A stretch of 64,000 nucleotides of DNA from positions 19,243 through 83,242 of the forward strand of contig JBDTNL010000007.1 of the NCBI GenBank assembly GCA_039933785.1. The letters are read 5' to 3'. Positions 34,466-42,872 of the stretch are shown in pieces. The stretch's first letter is position 1. Every line of letters begins with the position of its first letter. Made by a program: the position numbers and the translations under genes. A model generated the notes under the pieces. It saw nothing but the letters and a program-made list of their open reading frames with translations, searched no databases and was not told the DNA's origin. Source of the DNA: JBDTNL01 sp039933785. GTDB taxonomy: Bacteria > Acidobacteriota > Thermoanaerobaculia > Multivoradales > JAGPDF01.

Positions 34466-36595
34466 ATGCGCGCACACTTCAGTCAAACCGTCCGTATTCT
34501 GTCGCTTGCCAGCTTGATTGCTGTGTCCTCGCACGTTTCGAATGCCGCCTCCTTGCCGGGTGGATTCACCCAAGCGGTGCTGACTTCGGACCTCTCCAGC
34601 CCCACGGCCATGGCGCTCGCCCCGGACGGCCGGATCTTCGTCGCCGAGCAAGGCGGCGATCTGCGCGTGGTCAAGAACGGAGCGCTGCTCGCGGTGCCCT
34701 TCGTCTCGCTGCCGGTCAACTCGGACGGCGAGCGCGGCCTCCTCGGCGTCACCTTCGATCCGGGCTTCGCCAGCAACCATTTCGTCTACGTCTACTACAC
34801 GTCGAACTCGCCGACTCTGCACAACCGCGTGAGCCGCTTCATCGCCGGTGGTGATGTGGCCGCACCGGGCAGCGAGACTGTGATCTTCGATCTCGACGAC
34901 CTCTCGGATGCCACCAATCACAATGGCGGCGCCATCCATTTCGGCCCCGACGGCAAGCTCTATGTGGCCGCGGGCGAGAACGCCAACGGCGCGAACTCCC
35001 AGAGCCTCGCGACCGTACTCGGCAAGCTCCTGCGGCTGAACGCAGACGGCTCGGCGCCGAGCGACAATCCGTTTTTCGGCAGCACCACGGGCAAAAACCG
35101 CGCGATCTGGGCGATCGGCTTGCGCAATCCATATACCTTCAGCTTCCAGCCCGGCAGCGGCCGGTTGTTCATCAACGATGTCGGGCAGAGCACGTGGGAG
35201 GAAGTCAACGACGGCATCGCCGGCTCGAACTATGGCTGGCCGACCAGCGAGGGCGTTACGGCGAACCCCTCGTTCCGTTCCCCTTTGCTGGTCTACGACC
35301 ACGGCCAGGGGTGCGCGATCACTGGCGGCACGTTCTACAATCCGGCGACGCAGCAGTTTCCCATCGGCTACGGCGGCAAATATTTCTACGCCGATTTCTG
35401 CGGCGGCTGGATTCATCGTTTCGATCCCGCCACCCACGCGGTCTCGAGCTTTGCCACCGGCATCGACGGCCCGGTCGATCTATTGGTCGAGCCGTCAGGC
35501 GCGCTGCTCTACCTGGCGCACGGCTCGGGGTCGTTGGTTCGCGTCTCGTCTCGGTTGCCGAGCCCCGTCGGTGCCGGCCTCGGCCTGATCGGTTCCTACT
35601 TCGACAATCTCAGTCTCTCGGGTCCCTCGACGACGCGCCTGGATTCGCAGGTGAACTTCGACTGGGCGAATGGGATTCCTATCAAAGGCATCGACGGCGA
35701 CACTTTCAGCGTGCGCTGGACCGGCCAAGTCCGGGCCAAAGTCTCGGGACCGCATACCTTCACTACTCGCAGTGACGACGGAGTCCGGCTGTGGGTGAAC
35801 AACCGCAGGATCATCGATGACTGGACCGACCACTCGCCTCTGGAAGACCGCGGTGCGATCACTCTCGTTGCGGGTCAGCTCTACGACATCCGCCTGGAGT
35901 TCTACGAGGACTTTGGCACCGCGGTGATCCAGCTCTTCTGGAGCGCACCTGGCCTGCTGCGGCAGATCATTCCGCAGGCAAATCTGTTCCCCTATGCGTT
36001 GCTCTTGACCGGCGAGCCGCCGACGACCGCGGCCGACGGCGCGATTCGCGATCGCCTGCTGCGCGACGGCATGGCGCCTGTGGTGGCCCGGGCCGCGACG
36101 GCGTCGGTGAACGATGCCAAGGGCAAGGCGCTGATCTTGTTGTCCTCGACAGTCGACCCCGCCACGGTGCGGGGGCGTTTCCGCACCACGCCTGTTCCTT
36201 TGTTCAGCTGGGAGCCCGGTTTGTTCGGTGACCTCGGCATGACCGGCTCGGTTGCCGGGTCCGACTTCGGTACCGTGCCGGCGCAGAACCGGTTGCAGAT
36301 CACGGCCGCGGGTCGTGCATTGGCCGCGGGTCTGAGCGGAACGATTACGGTGGGCGCCGCACCCTCGGCTTTCTCCTTCGGCGTGCCGGGTACCGCGGCG
36401 CTGGTGGTCGCCCGCCAGGTCGGCGGCGCGGCACGTCCGGTGCTGTTCGCCTATGAACGAGGAGCGGCGATGCACGGACTCGCGGCGCCGGCCAGACGAC
36501 TGGGACTGTTCCTGGGCAATACCACGGCGGGGTTACTGACCGATCAGGGCTGGGCCTTGTTCGACGCCGCCGTGAAGTGGGCGGTGAAGAAGTAG
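34466..36595 (+). CDS. PQQ-type glucose/sorbosone dehydrogenase fused to a PA14 domain
   Basis: 709 residues with a signal peptide (MRAHFSQTVRILSLASLIAV). Residues about 30-350 form the soluble glucose dehydrogenase beta-propeller (AEQGGDLRVVKNG, ERGLLGVTFDPGF, NHNGGAIHFGPDGKLYVAAGE, GSNYGWP). Residues about 370-510 are a PA14 sugar-binding domain (GLIGSYFDN, RSDDGVRLWVNNRRIIDDW, IRLEFYEDFGTAVIQLFW). The last 200 residues are an unassigned beta-rich domain. Likely oxidises or binds sugars in the periplasm. TATAAG (34451-34456) lies 9 bases before the ATG. Confidence 0.88.
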   Translation: MRAHFSQTVRILSLASLIAVSSHVSNAASLPGGFTQAVLTSDLSSPTAMALAPDGRIFVAEQGGDLRVVKNGALLAVPFVSLPVNSDGERGLLGVTFDPGFASNHFVYVYYTSNSPTLHNRVSRFIAGGDVAAPGSETVIFDLDDLSDATNHNGGAIHFGPDGKLYVAAGENANGANSQSLATVLGKLLRLNADGSAPSDNPFFGSTTGKNRAIWAIGLRNPYTFSFQPGSGRLFINDVGQSTWEEVNDGIAGSNYGWPTSEGVTANPSFRSPLLVYDHGQGCAITGGTFYNPATQQFPIGYGGKYFYADFCGGWIHRFDPATHAVSSFATGIDGPVDLLVEPSGALLYLAHGSGSLVRVSSRLPSPVGAGLGLIGSYFDNLSLSGPSTTRLDSQVNFDWANGIPIKGIDGDTFSVRWTGQVRAKVSGPHTFTTRSDDGVRLWVNNRRIIDDWTDHSPLEDRGAITLVAGQLYDIRLEFYEDFGTAVIQLFWSAPGLLRQIIPQANLFPYALLLTGEPPTTAADGAIRDRLLRDGMAPVVARAATASVNDAKGKALILLSSTVDPATVRGRFRTTPVPLFSWEPGLFGDLGMTGSVAGSDFGTVPAQNRLQITAAGRALAAGLSGTITVGAAPSAFSFGVPGTAALVVARQVGGAARPVLFAYERGAAMHGLAAPARRLGLFLGNTTAGLLTDQGWALFDAAVKWAVKK

Positions 36596-36655
36596 CGCCG
36601 GCACGCGCCAGGAGCACAGCGGACTCGCGGGCGCTTGCTACACTGGCCGCGCACC

Positions 36656-37942
36656 GTGCCTGAGCCTTCGCCTTCGTTTTCAGCGCTCGCCCCGCGGCCG
36701 CTCCCGATCGTCGTCGTGGGCGGGGGCGCCGCCGGCTTGATGGCCGCGATCCACGCGGGACGGATGTCCGCTGGACGGCGTCCGGTGCTTCTCCTCGAGC
36801 GCACCCGAGACGGTGGGCGCAAGATCCTGGTCAGCGGAGGCGGACGCTGCAACGTGCTGCCCGCGGTCCTCGCGCCCGACCGGTTCGTCACCGCTTCGTC
36901 GCCGAACACGCTGCGCAAGATGCTCACCGCCTGGCCGCTGGCGGAGCAGCTTGCGTTCTTCGTCGATGAGGCGCGAGTGCCGCTCAAACTCGAGACCGAA
37001 TCCGCCAAGTACTTTCCCCAGTCTGACAAAGCGCGCGACGTCCGCGAGGCACTCCTGCGGCTCGCGCACGAGGCCGCAGTGCGGATCCAATTCGAGGCCC
37101 GCTTGGTCGGTCTTGCTCGGGATGGCGACAGCTGGCGGCTCGATCTCGAGAGCGGCGAGTCCTTGGCAGCGTCGGCGGTCATCGTTGCCAGCGGCGGAAT
37201 GTCTCTTCCGGGCACCGGCAGCGATGGCGGCGGTTTGGCGCTGTTGCAGGGCCTTGGGCACACGGTGGAGGCGACCTATCCGGCGCTCACCCCCCTGCTC
37301 GCCAATCCCCCTGTTCACGCCGGACTGGCGGGCGTCTCTCGAGAGGTGACCTTGCGCGCGCCCGGCGCCGGGCCCAAGGGGCGACCATTGCTGGCGCGCG
37401 GCGGGTTCTTGTTCACCCATCGCGGCTACAGTGGTCCGGCAGTGCTCGATGTGTCGCACCTCGCGGTGACCACTCGCAACGCCGAATCGCCCCAACGGCT
37501 GGAAGTGCAGTGGACCGATGCCGACGAGGCAACCTGGGATCAACGCCTGCATGCGAGCGGTGGTACGAGCTTCGTCGGCCCGCTGCTCGAGCGTCACCTC
37601 GAGAGTCGTCTTGCTGCACGCTTGCTCGAAGAGTGTGGCATCGATCCTCGCCTGTCGCTCGCGCGTCTGCGCCGCGAGGACCGGTTGAATCTCGCGGCCG
37701 CGCTGGCGAGGTATCCGCTGCCCTGGACCGGCGACGAGGGCTATGCCAAGGCCGAGGTCACCGGCGGCGGAGTGGCGCTCTCGGAGATCGACGCCCGCAC
37801 GCTCGAGAGCCGGCTGCATCCGGGGCTCTTCCTCTGCGGCGAGCTTCTCGATGCCTTTGGACCGATCGGCGGCCACAACTTCGCCTGGGCGTGGGCCACT
37901 GGACGCGCAGCGGGAATCGCAGCGGGAGCGAAGTTTGTCTGA
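36656..37942 (+). CDS. HI0933-type FAD-dependent oxidoreductase (BaiN/RdsA-like)
   Basis: 428 residues. FAD-binding Rossmann motif PIVVVGGGAAGLMAAIHAG at the N-terminus, GGRKILVSGGGRCN (family hallmark), KYFPQSDKARDVREAL, and the C-terminal GPIGGHNFAWAWATGRAAG. The family's roles are little known; reduction of unsaturated bonds has been reported for a relative. The start is GTG 36656; a TTG extension upstream is less likely. TACACT (36639-36644) is 11 bases upstream. The stop overlaps the next gene by 8 bases. Confidence 0.9.
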   Translation: MPEPSPSFSALAPRPLPIVVVGGGAAGLMAAIHAGRMSAGRRPVLLLERTRDGGRKILVSGGGRCNVLPAVLAPDRFVTASSPNTLRKMLTAWPLAEQLAFFVDEARVPLKLETESAKYFPQSDKARDVREALLRLAHEAAVRIQFEARLVGLARDGDSWRLDLESGESLAASAVIVASGGMSLPGTGSDGGGLALLQGLGHTVEATYPALTPLLANPPVHAGLAGVSREVTLRAPGAGPKGRPLLARGGFLFTHRGYSGPAVLDVSHLAVTTRNAESPQRLEVQWTDADEATWDQRLHASGGTSFVGPLLERHLESRLAARLLEECGIDPRLSLARLRREDRLNLAAALARYPLPWTGDEGYAKAEVTGGGVALSEIDARTLESRLHPGLFLCGELLDAFGPIGGHNFAWAWATGRAAGIAAGAKFV

Positions 37943-38837
37943 GGCGATCGACGGCGCAGTGACGCTGGTCTGTCCGGTGCGTGGTTGCAGCGAGGCCTTG
38001 GTGAGCTACGGAGAGGGCGGCGAGGACTTGCGTTTTCAGTATCGAGCGTCAGCACCCGCGCGGTCACTACGCTGCTCGCGCGGGCACTCCTTCGATCGCG
38101 CCCGCAGCGGCTATTGGAATCTCCTGCAACCTCAAGATCGCCGATCGGTGGCACCGGGAGACCGCAAGGTCATGGCTCTAGCGCGTCGCCGTCTGTTCGC
38201 GGGCGGTTTGCAGGAACGGTTGGTCGAGGCCCTGTCCACGCGAGCGCGAGAGGCGATGCCTGCCTGTCGAGCCGTGCTCGATGTCGGGACTGGCGAAGGG
38301 TCGCTCGCGGTTGCGGTCGCCAGAGGCCTCGACTTGCACGGGGTCGACCTCTCGGCGCCCTCGATCGAGCTTGCCGCGCGCGCGTTCCCTGACGCCACGT
38401 GGGTGGTGGCGAACGCGGATCGCGCCCTGCCGTACGCCGCCGGTTCGTTTGACGTCGTGCTCTCCGTTGCAGCACGGCGGCCTGGGGCGGAGCTACGTCG
38501 TGTCCTGCGGCCCGCGGGGACGTTGCTCGTGGCGGTTCCGGGGCCCGCCGACCTGTCCGAGCTGCGGCAAGCGGTGCTCGGTGCGAGCGCGCCGCTCCCG
38601 GGCGCCGCCGCAGTCGCCGAGGAGCTCCGGCCGTGGTTTCAAACCCTGGCCGTCGAAGACGTCGAATGCCGGCTCGAGCTCGACCGGCAGGGCCTCGAGG
38701 ACCTCTTGCTCTCGACGTATCGCGGCCAACGGGCGAGCTCGGCTGAAAAACGCGCCCGCCTCGACGGGCTCGAAGTGACCGCGGCGCAGCAGATCCTGGT
38801 CCTACGGCCTCGCCAGGAGAACTCGCCCCCCGGTTGA
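37935..38837 (+). CDS. RlmA-type 23S rRNA (guanine-N1) methyltransferase
   Basis: 300 residues, TTG start with GGGAGCG upstream. The N-terminal Zn-finger-like segment (VCPVRGCSEA, then LRCSRGHSFDRARSGYWNLL and RRSVAPGDRKVMALARRRLF) is the RlmA hallmark; the methylase has VLDVGTGEGSLAVAVA (SAM-binding). RlmA makes m1G745 or m1G748 in 23S rRNA hairpin 35 and can influence macrolide or tylosin binding. It overlaps the preceding gene by 8 bases. Confidence 0.85.
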   Translation: MSEAIDGAVTLVCPVRGCSEALVSYGEGGEDLRFQYRASAPARSLRCSRGHSFDRARSGYWNLLQPQDRRSVAPGDRKVMALARRRLFAGGLQERLVEALSTRAREAMPACRAVLDVGTGEGSLAVAVARGLDLHGVDLSAPSIELAARAFPDATWVVANADRALPYAAGSFDVVLSVAARRPGAELRRVLRPAGTLLVAVPGPADLSELRQAVLGASAPLPGAAAVAEELRPWFQTLAVEDVECRLELDRQGLEDLLLSTYRGQRASSAEKRARLDGLEVTAAQQILVLRPRQENSPPG

Positions 38838-38884
38838 TTTCGTGACGCCCTGTGGCAGTATGACCAAAGCTTCGAGGTATCGCC

Positions 38885-39397
38885 ATGAGCGAAACAACCC
38901 CTGCTGAAGACTTCCGTCAGGCGATCCACCTATGCCGCGCGGAGCGCTGGCGCGAAGGGCTCGAACTGCTGACCAAGGTCGCCCAGGTCGCCGAGCGCCG
39001 CGGCAACCTGCCCGGTCTCTACTATTCGTATCTCGGCCGTGCCATGGCCCGGTGCCAGGGGCAGCGCGCCGAGGGACTCGAGCTTTGCAGGCACTCGGTG
39101 CGGATCCAGCCCGAGGAATCGGACAACCATCTCAATCTGGCGTACGTGTACCTCTCGCTTGGGCGGCGCGCGAGCGCGGTCCTCGCCATGCACCGAGGCC
39201 TCGAGCTGCATCCGGCGAACGAGCGCCTGGTGGCGCTGCACGAGCGCCTGGGCTTCCGCCGCAAGCCCGCACTGCCCTTCGTCTCGCGTTCCAATCCGCT
39301 CAACGTGCTGGCAGGGCAGGCTCGGCACTGGTGGGTGAGCCGGCGCGAGGCGAGCCGTGTGCGCCGTGAGGAGGAGCAGGATCTGATCGGGGGCTGA
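38885..39397 (+). CDS. TPR-repeat protein
   Basis: 170 residues. At least two tetratricopeptide repeats (residues about 45-115: YYSYLGRAMARCQGQRAEGL and NHLNLAYVYLSLGRRASAVL) form a helical scaffold. The C-terminus is a basic, Arg/Ser-rich region (WWVSRREASRVRREEEQD). No signal peptide or membrane span. It precedes three pseudopilin genes and could be part of that unit, but no direct link is visible. Confidence 0.75.
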   Translation: MSETTPAEDFRQAIHLCRAERWREGLELLTKVAQVAERRGNLPGLYYSYLGRAMARCQGQRAEGLELCRHSVRIQPEESDNHLNLAYVYLSLGRRASAVLAMHRGLELHPANERLVALHERLGFRRKPALPFVSRSNPLNVLAGQARHWWVSRREASRVRREEEQDLIGG

Positions 39398-39437
39398 TTC
39401 GCACGGGGGGCCGGGTGCCCGCGCTACGATGCCTGAT

Positions 39438-39839
39438 ATGCGAGCCCCGCTGCGCGGCTCCAGCGGCCGGCGTCATGACGCTGCGTTCACGCTGGTCGAA
39501 GTTCTGATCGCGCTGCTGGTTCTCACGCTCTGCTTGTTTCTCGCCCTCGGCCTGCACCTCCAGCAAAGGCGGATCCTCTCGCGCCTGGCGGCTCAGGGCG
39601 AGGCCTTGCGTGCGCTCGAGGGAACGATCGAAGCACTGCGCGCCGGCGCAATACCGCTCGAGTCGGAAACCGTGCCGGCGCCATTCGCTACCGACGCGCA
39701 CGGACTGGTGGTCACGGTGGTGGTAACCGGAACGGACGTCTCCGCGTTGTTCGACGTCAAGGCCGAGGCCCGCTTTGTGGTCGCCGGAGAACCGCGCCGC
39801 CGTGGCCTCGAAACACTGATCTGGGCGCCGCCCCCGTGA
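39438..39839 (+). CDS. GspI-like minor pseudopilin
   Basis: 133 residues. The prepilin segment AFTLVEVLIALLVLTL (F at +1, E5) fits a class III signal peptide for PilD. The residue before the cleavage site is Ala instead of the usual Gly. The body is short and beta-rich, as in GspI/PilV minor pilins. ATG 39438 lies 7 bases after TACGAT (39425-39430), favoured over the in-frame ATG at 39429. Its stop overlaps the next gene by 4 bases. Confidence 0.72.
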   Translation: MRAPLRGSSGRRHDAAFTLVEVLIALLVLTLCLFLALGLHLQQRRILSRLAAQGEALRALEGTIEALRAGAIPLESETVPAPFATDAHGLVVTVVVTGTDVSALFDVKAEARFVVAGEPRRRGLETLIWAPPP

Positions 39840-40405
39840 CCACGCGGACACTTCGCCCAGTAAGGCCGGTAAGGCCGGCAGGGACTACCGCCGGGTTCGC
39901 ACTCCTCGAGTTGGTGATCGGCATACTGGTCGCGGCGCTTCTGCTGACGCTCGCCGCCCAGCTGCTCCGCGAGGTTCACCTGATCTTCGTCGACACGACG
40001 CGAGAAACCTGGGAGCCCGAGCCCCGGCTGGCCGCGGTTTTCCTCCGTCGCGATGTACATGCGGCGCTCGGCTTCGCGAGCGGCGCTTTCGGGTACTCGA
40101 GCGATCCGCTGGTCCTCTATGCCCAGGACTCGGCGCAGGTGAAATATCTCTTCGCGGATCGCCGGATTTACCGCGTGTTGACGGACGTTTTCGGTAGCGA
40201 AATCAGCCGCCAAGTCGTGCTCCAGCCCGCCGAGAGCTGGCGCTGGCGCGCGCTCTCGAGCGGCCTGCTCGAAATCGAATACGTGGTCGCGGAAAACACT
40301 TCCCGCAGCCTGCTGGCCGCCAATCCGGAGCGTCTGCAGGCGAGCCTGCGCCCCCGAACGACGCATCTGCTGATCGGGCAGCGCCTGGGGCGTTCCGGAT
40401 GGTGA
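39836..40405 (+). CDS. GspJ-like minor pseudopilin
   Basis: 189 residues, GTG start overlapping the previous stop. The prepilin segment is AGFALLELVIGILVAALLL (cleavage after Gly, E5 present). Length and mid-molecule beta pattern fit GspJ. A 9-bp direct repeat in the DNA (TAAGGCCGG twice, near 39860) encodes part of the VRPVRPA leader. Overlaps the next gene by 7 bases. Confidence 0.65.
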   Translation: MTTRTLRPVRPVRPAGTTAGFALLELVIGILVAALLLTLAAQLLREVHLIFVDTTRETWEPEPRLAAVFLRRDVHAALGFASGAFGYSSDPLVLYAQDSAQVKYLFADRRIYRVLTDVFGSEISRQVVLQPAESWRWRALSSGLLEIEYVVAENTSRSLLAANPERLQASLRPRTTHLLIGQRLGRSGW

Positions 40406-40785
40406 GGGTCCGCGGCCGCCAAGGCGGCTATGCCCTCCTCACTGCGCTGGTCGTGCTTTTGCTGGTCGCCGAGGCGGCAACGTTGATCGGCGGCTCGCTG
40501 TCCGTGCGCATGCGAGTGGCGCGGGAAGATGCCGAGCGCGTGGAGCTCGACGTGCTTTCGGATGCCGCACTCGCCGATGCCCTGGCGCGGCTCGCTCAGG
40601 ACCCCGACTTTCTCGGCTCTCCCGAACGCCCGTTGAGCGCGGGCGCCGTGTGGAGCGAGGTCACTCCCATCGGCAGCGGGCATTGGGAAATCCGCGCCGG
40701 CGCGGCGTTCAGCGGCGTCCGGCGCGTGGTCGAGGCGAGGGTCGCGGCGACCGAGGCGGGCCTCCGCGTCACCTCATGGCGTTGA
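40399..40785 (+). CDS. GspK/PilX-like minor pseudopilin (short)
   Basis: 128 residues. GGYALLTALVVLLLV is a prepilin-like helix after a Gly-Gly, with Tyr at +1 and Thr at +5 where most pilins have Glu. GspK also lacks E5, so this fits the K position in an I-J-K order. It is much shorter than GspK (over 300 residues), missing the large extra domain. Likely helps cap a pseudopilus. It converges on the next gene 6 bases away. Confidence 0.6.
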   Translation: MVRVRGRQGGYALLTALVVLLLVAEAATLIGGSLSVRMRVAREDAERVELDVLSDAALADALARLAQDPDFLGSPERPLSAGAVWSEVTPIGSGHWEIRAGAAFSGVRRVVEARVAATEAGLRVTSWR

Positions 40786-40791
40786 TTCGGG

Positions 40792-42069
40792 CTACATGGT
40801 CTCCAGCATCGATTTCGCCGAAGGAATGTCGGGGTCATTCGCCGGGGCGAGCTCGAGAAACTGCTTGAGCAGCTCCTTCGCCTTGGCGCTGTCGCCGAGG
40901 TTGGCGTACACCATACCCAGAAGATAGTGGGCACGCGCATGCTTGGGGTCGAGCTCTAGAACCCTCTCGAACGTTGCCTTGGCGTCTTGGATGGCATTGG
41001 CGTTGAACTGCGTCACGCCCTGGTTGAAGAGCGCGGCTGGGCCCTGATCGGTCTTTGCCGCCTTGAGCGCCGCGTCGGCCTCCTTCGTTTTGACCTTGTC
41101 TCCGAGCCCCTTGAGCGACTCGTAGCGCACCGTCAGGCCCTCGAGGTTGCCGGGCTCGATCGCGAGCAGTCCCTCGGCCGCTGCGAGAGCGTCTTTGTAG
41201 TTGCGGCGCGATACGTAGATGCTGGCGAGAGCCGAATAGGCGGGGGCGAGTGTGCTGTCGGTCGCGATCGCGGTCTTCAGGCCGACGATGGCGTCGTCGA
41301 CACGGCCGGTACGCGAAGCCTCCGCGGCGGCGTTGAATTGGCGCACGGCGATGTCCCGGGGAGACACCAGCGGCCGCATGGCCTCGAGCGCAGCCTTCGC
41401 CTTTTCGGTGTCGTGCATGCCCTCGTAGGCATCGTAGCGACCGGTCGCGACGTGCGCGTCCTTGGGGTCGAGCGCCGCCGCCCTATCGAGCGCCGCGGCC
41501 GCTTCGGAAAACTTCTTCTGATCCAGCCGCACGGCGCCGAGCGCCGCCCAGGCGGGCTCCAAGGTCGAGTCTTGCTCGGCGGCGGCGGCAAATTTCGTGG
41601 CCGCCGTCTCGAGGTCATTCGCCTGCAGCGCGGTGACCGCCTCGTTGTAGACCGTGATCGCGACGTTCTTGCCCTCGAGGGCCTTGATCTTGGCTTCGTC
41701 CTCGGGATTTGGCGCTTGCGCCTGTTGCGTCTGCAGATGCGGCAGCTGATAGCTGAGGTGCTTGGTGGCGCCGAGCTCGACCGGGAACTCCCCCTCGAAC
41801 GGCGCGAAGCCTTCCTTCTCGAGCTTGATCGCATACTTGCGCGTCGCGTCGATGACCGTGGCGGTGAACTTGCCGTCGGCACCCGAGGTGTACCGTTTGT
41901 TGTACTTGAACTCCGGGCTGGTGATGGTGACCGTGGCACCCGCGATCGGGGCATTGGCCTCGTCGACGATGGCGCCGATGATCCGTCCTTCGGAGCCGGC
42001 TTCGGCGCGCTGGACGAACAGCGCGGAGGCGAAGAGGAGGAGCGAGAGAATTTTGCGCGATGTGATCAT
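40792..42069 (-). CDS. Secreted carboxypeptidase-regulatory-domain and TPR protein
   Basis: 425 residues with a signal peptide (MITSRKILSLLLFASALFVQ). A CarboxypepD_reg beta-sandwich (residues about 28-105: GRIIGAIVDEANAPIAGATVTITS) precedes a long helical TPR region (about 130-420) with repeats such as AWAALGAVRLDQKKFSEAAA and PAYSALASIYVSRRNYKDAL. Envelope scaffold role likely. The start follows an AGGAG Shine-Dalgarno and overlaps the upstream gene's stop by 4 bases. Confidence 0.82.
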   Translation of the reverse strand: MITSRKILSLLLFASALFVQRAEAGSEGRIIGAIVDEANAPIAGATVTITSPEFKYNKRYTSGADGKFTATVIDATRKYAIKLEKEGFAPFEGEFPVELGATKHLSYQLPHLQTQQAQAPNPEDEAKIKALEGKNVAITVYNEAVTALQANDLETAATKFAAAAEQDSTLEPAWAALGAVRLDQKKFSEAAAALDRAAALDPKDAHVATGRYDAYEGMHDTEKAKAALEAMRPLVSPRDIAVRQFNAAAEASRTGRVDDAIVGLKTAIATDSTLAPAYSALASIYVSRRNYKDALAAAEGLLAIEPGNLEGLTVRYESLKGLGDKVKTKEADAALKAAKTDQGPAALFNQGVTQFNANAIQDAKATFERVLELDPKHARAHYLLGMVYANLGDSAKAKELLKQFLELAPANDPDIPSAKSMLETM

Positions 42070-42347
42070 GGTGACTCCTGGTTGTGGAATTCGAAACGGA
42101 CCCGAACGCGGCCGCCGTGCGCGTCGAACTGCTTCTCGACCGGCCGCGAGCCGCGTTCGAGGAGCTGCTCGGCGTAGAGCGCGACCCGCTGATTGAGCCG
42201 TGGCCATCCGAGGTCGCCCCGGGTGTGCCCGGCTTTCCAGATCAGCATCCGAGCACCCTCCCCGGGGCCTTCGGTGACGGTAGCCAGCGCAACCGGCTCG
42301 CGCCGCTCGCCCGACTGCTGGATCGCGACCTCCAGATCGTCGCTCAT
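42066..42347 (-). CDS. Short XdhC/CoxI-like domain protein
   Basis: 93 residues. REPVALATVTEGPGEGARMLI and GHTRGDLGWPRLNQRVALYA resemble the N-terminal domain of XdhC/CoxI proteins (maturation of molybdenum enzymes), but the Rossmann half is absent. It could be a stand-alone module or a paralogue with a new job. Its stop overlaps the ATG of the TPR gene by 4 bases, so both are on one message. No molybdenum enzyme gene lies nearby. Confidence 0.5.
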   Translation of the reverse strand: MSDDLEVAIQQSGERREPVALATVTEGPGEGARMLIWKAGHTRGDLGWPRLNQRVALYAEQLLERGSRPVEKQFDAHGGRVRVRFEFHNQESP

Positions 42348-42391
42348 CGAGGGTCAAGCCTAGCGCACCCGGCTGCGACTATGCTCCGGGC

Positions 42392-42778
42392 ATGTCGATC
42401 CGGATCGTCCAGCTGGGAACGCCTCGCGCCGTCGACGAAGGTCTGCGGTTAGGCACCGTGCGCCGCCCGCCCCGCGGTGTTCCGAAGAGCGAATTTGCTC
42501 GGCGGAACTATTACGACATCTGGCTGCCGCAGCTCTCACCGAGCGCAGGGCTGGTCCAGCAGGCGCTCCGTGCGGAGGACGCCGCCGAGTGGAAGCGCTT
42601 CGTACGTGCCTTTCGCGGCGAGATGAAAGGAGGCGACGCGAGCCGTTTGCTCGATCTTCTGGCTGCGCTTTCGCAAACCACCAACTTCTCGCTCGGCTGC
42701 TATTGCGTCGACGAGCAGCACTGTCACCGCTCCGTCCTGCGCGCGCTCCTGATTGAACGGCACGCACGGCTCGCATGA
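42392..42778 (+). CDS. DUF488 family protein
   Basis: 128 residues. The C-terminal SLGCYCVDEQHCHRSVLRALL is the DUF488 hallmark (Cys-rich plus CHR), preceded by NYYDIWLPQLSPS. The family has no known function. TATGCT (42380-42385) lies 6 bases before the ATG. Divergent from the XdhC-like gene. Confidence 0.85.
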   Translation: MSIRIVQLGTPRAVDEGLRLGTVRRPPRGVPKSEFARRNYYDIWLPQLSPSAGLVQQALRAEDAAEWKRFVRAFRGEMKGGDASRLLDLLAALSQTTNFSLGCYCVDEQHCHRSVLRALLIERHARLA

Positions 42779-42872
42779 CTCGCGGCGTCTCGGGAAGCCC
42801 GCAACAGCCAGGATCAAGCGATCGCGGGGATCGCCTGGATCGGTGGCACGGCGACGGTCATCAGGTAGCGCT

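Noticed and set aside
42779..42872. Imperfect hairpin (CCAGG, GCGATC with GATCGC, CTGG) between convergent genes
   Set aside because: Asymmetric inner loop and no T-run; not convincing as a terminator.
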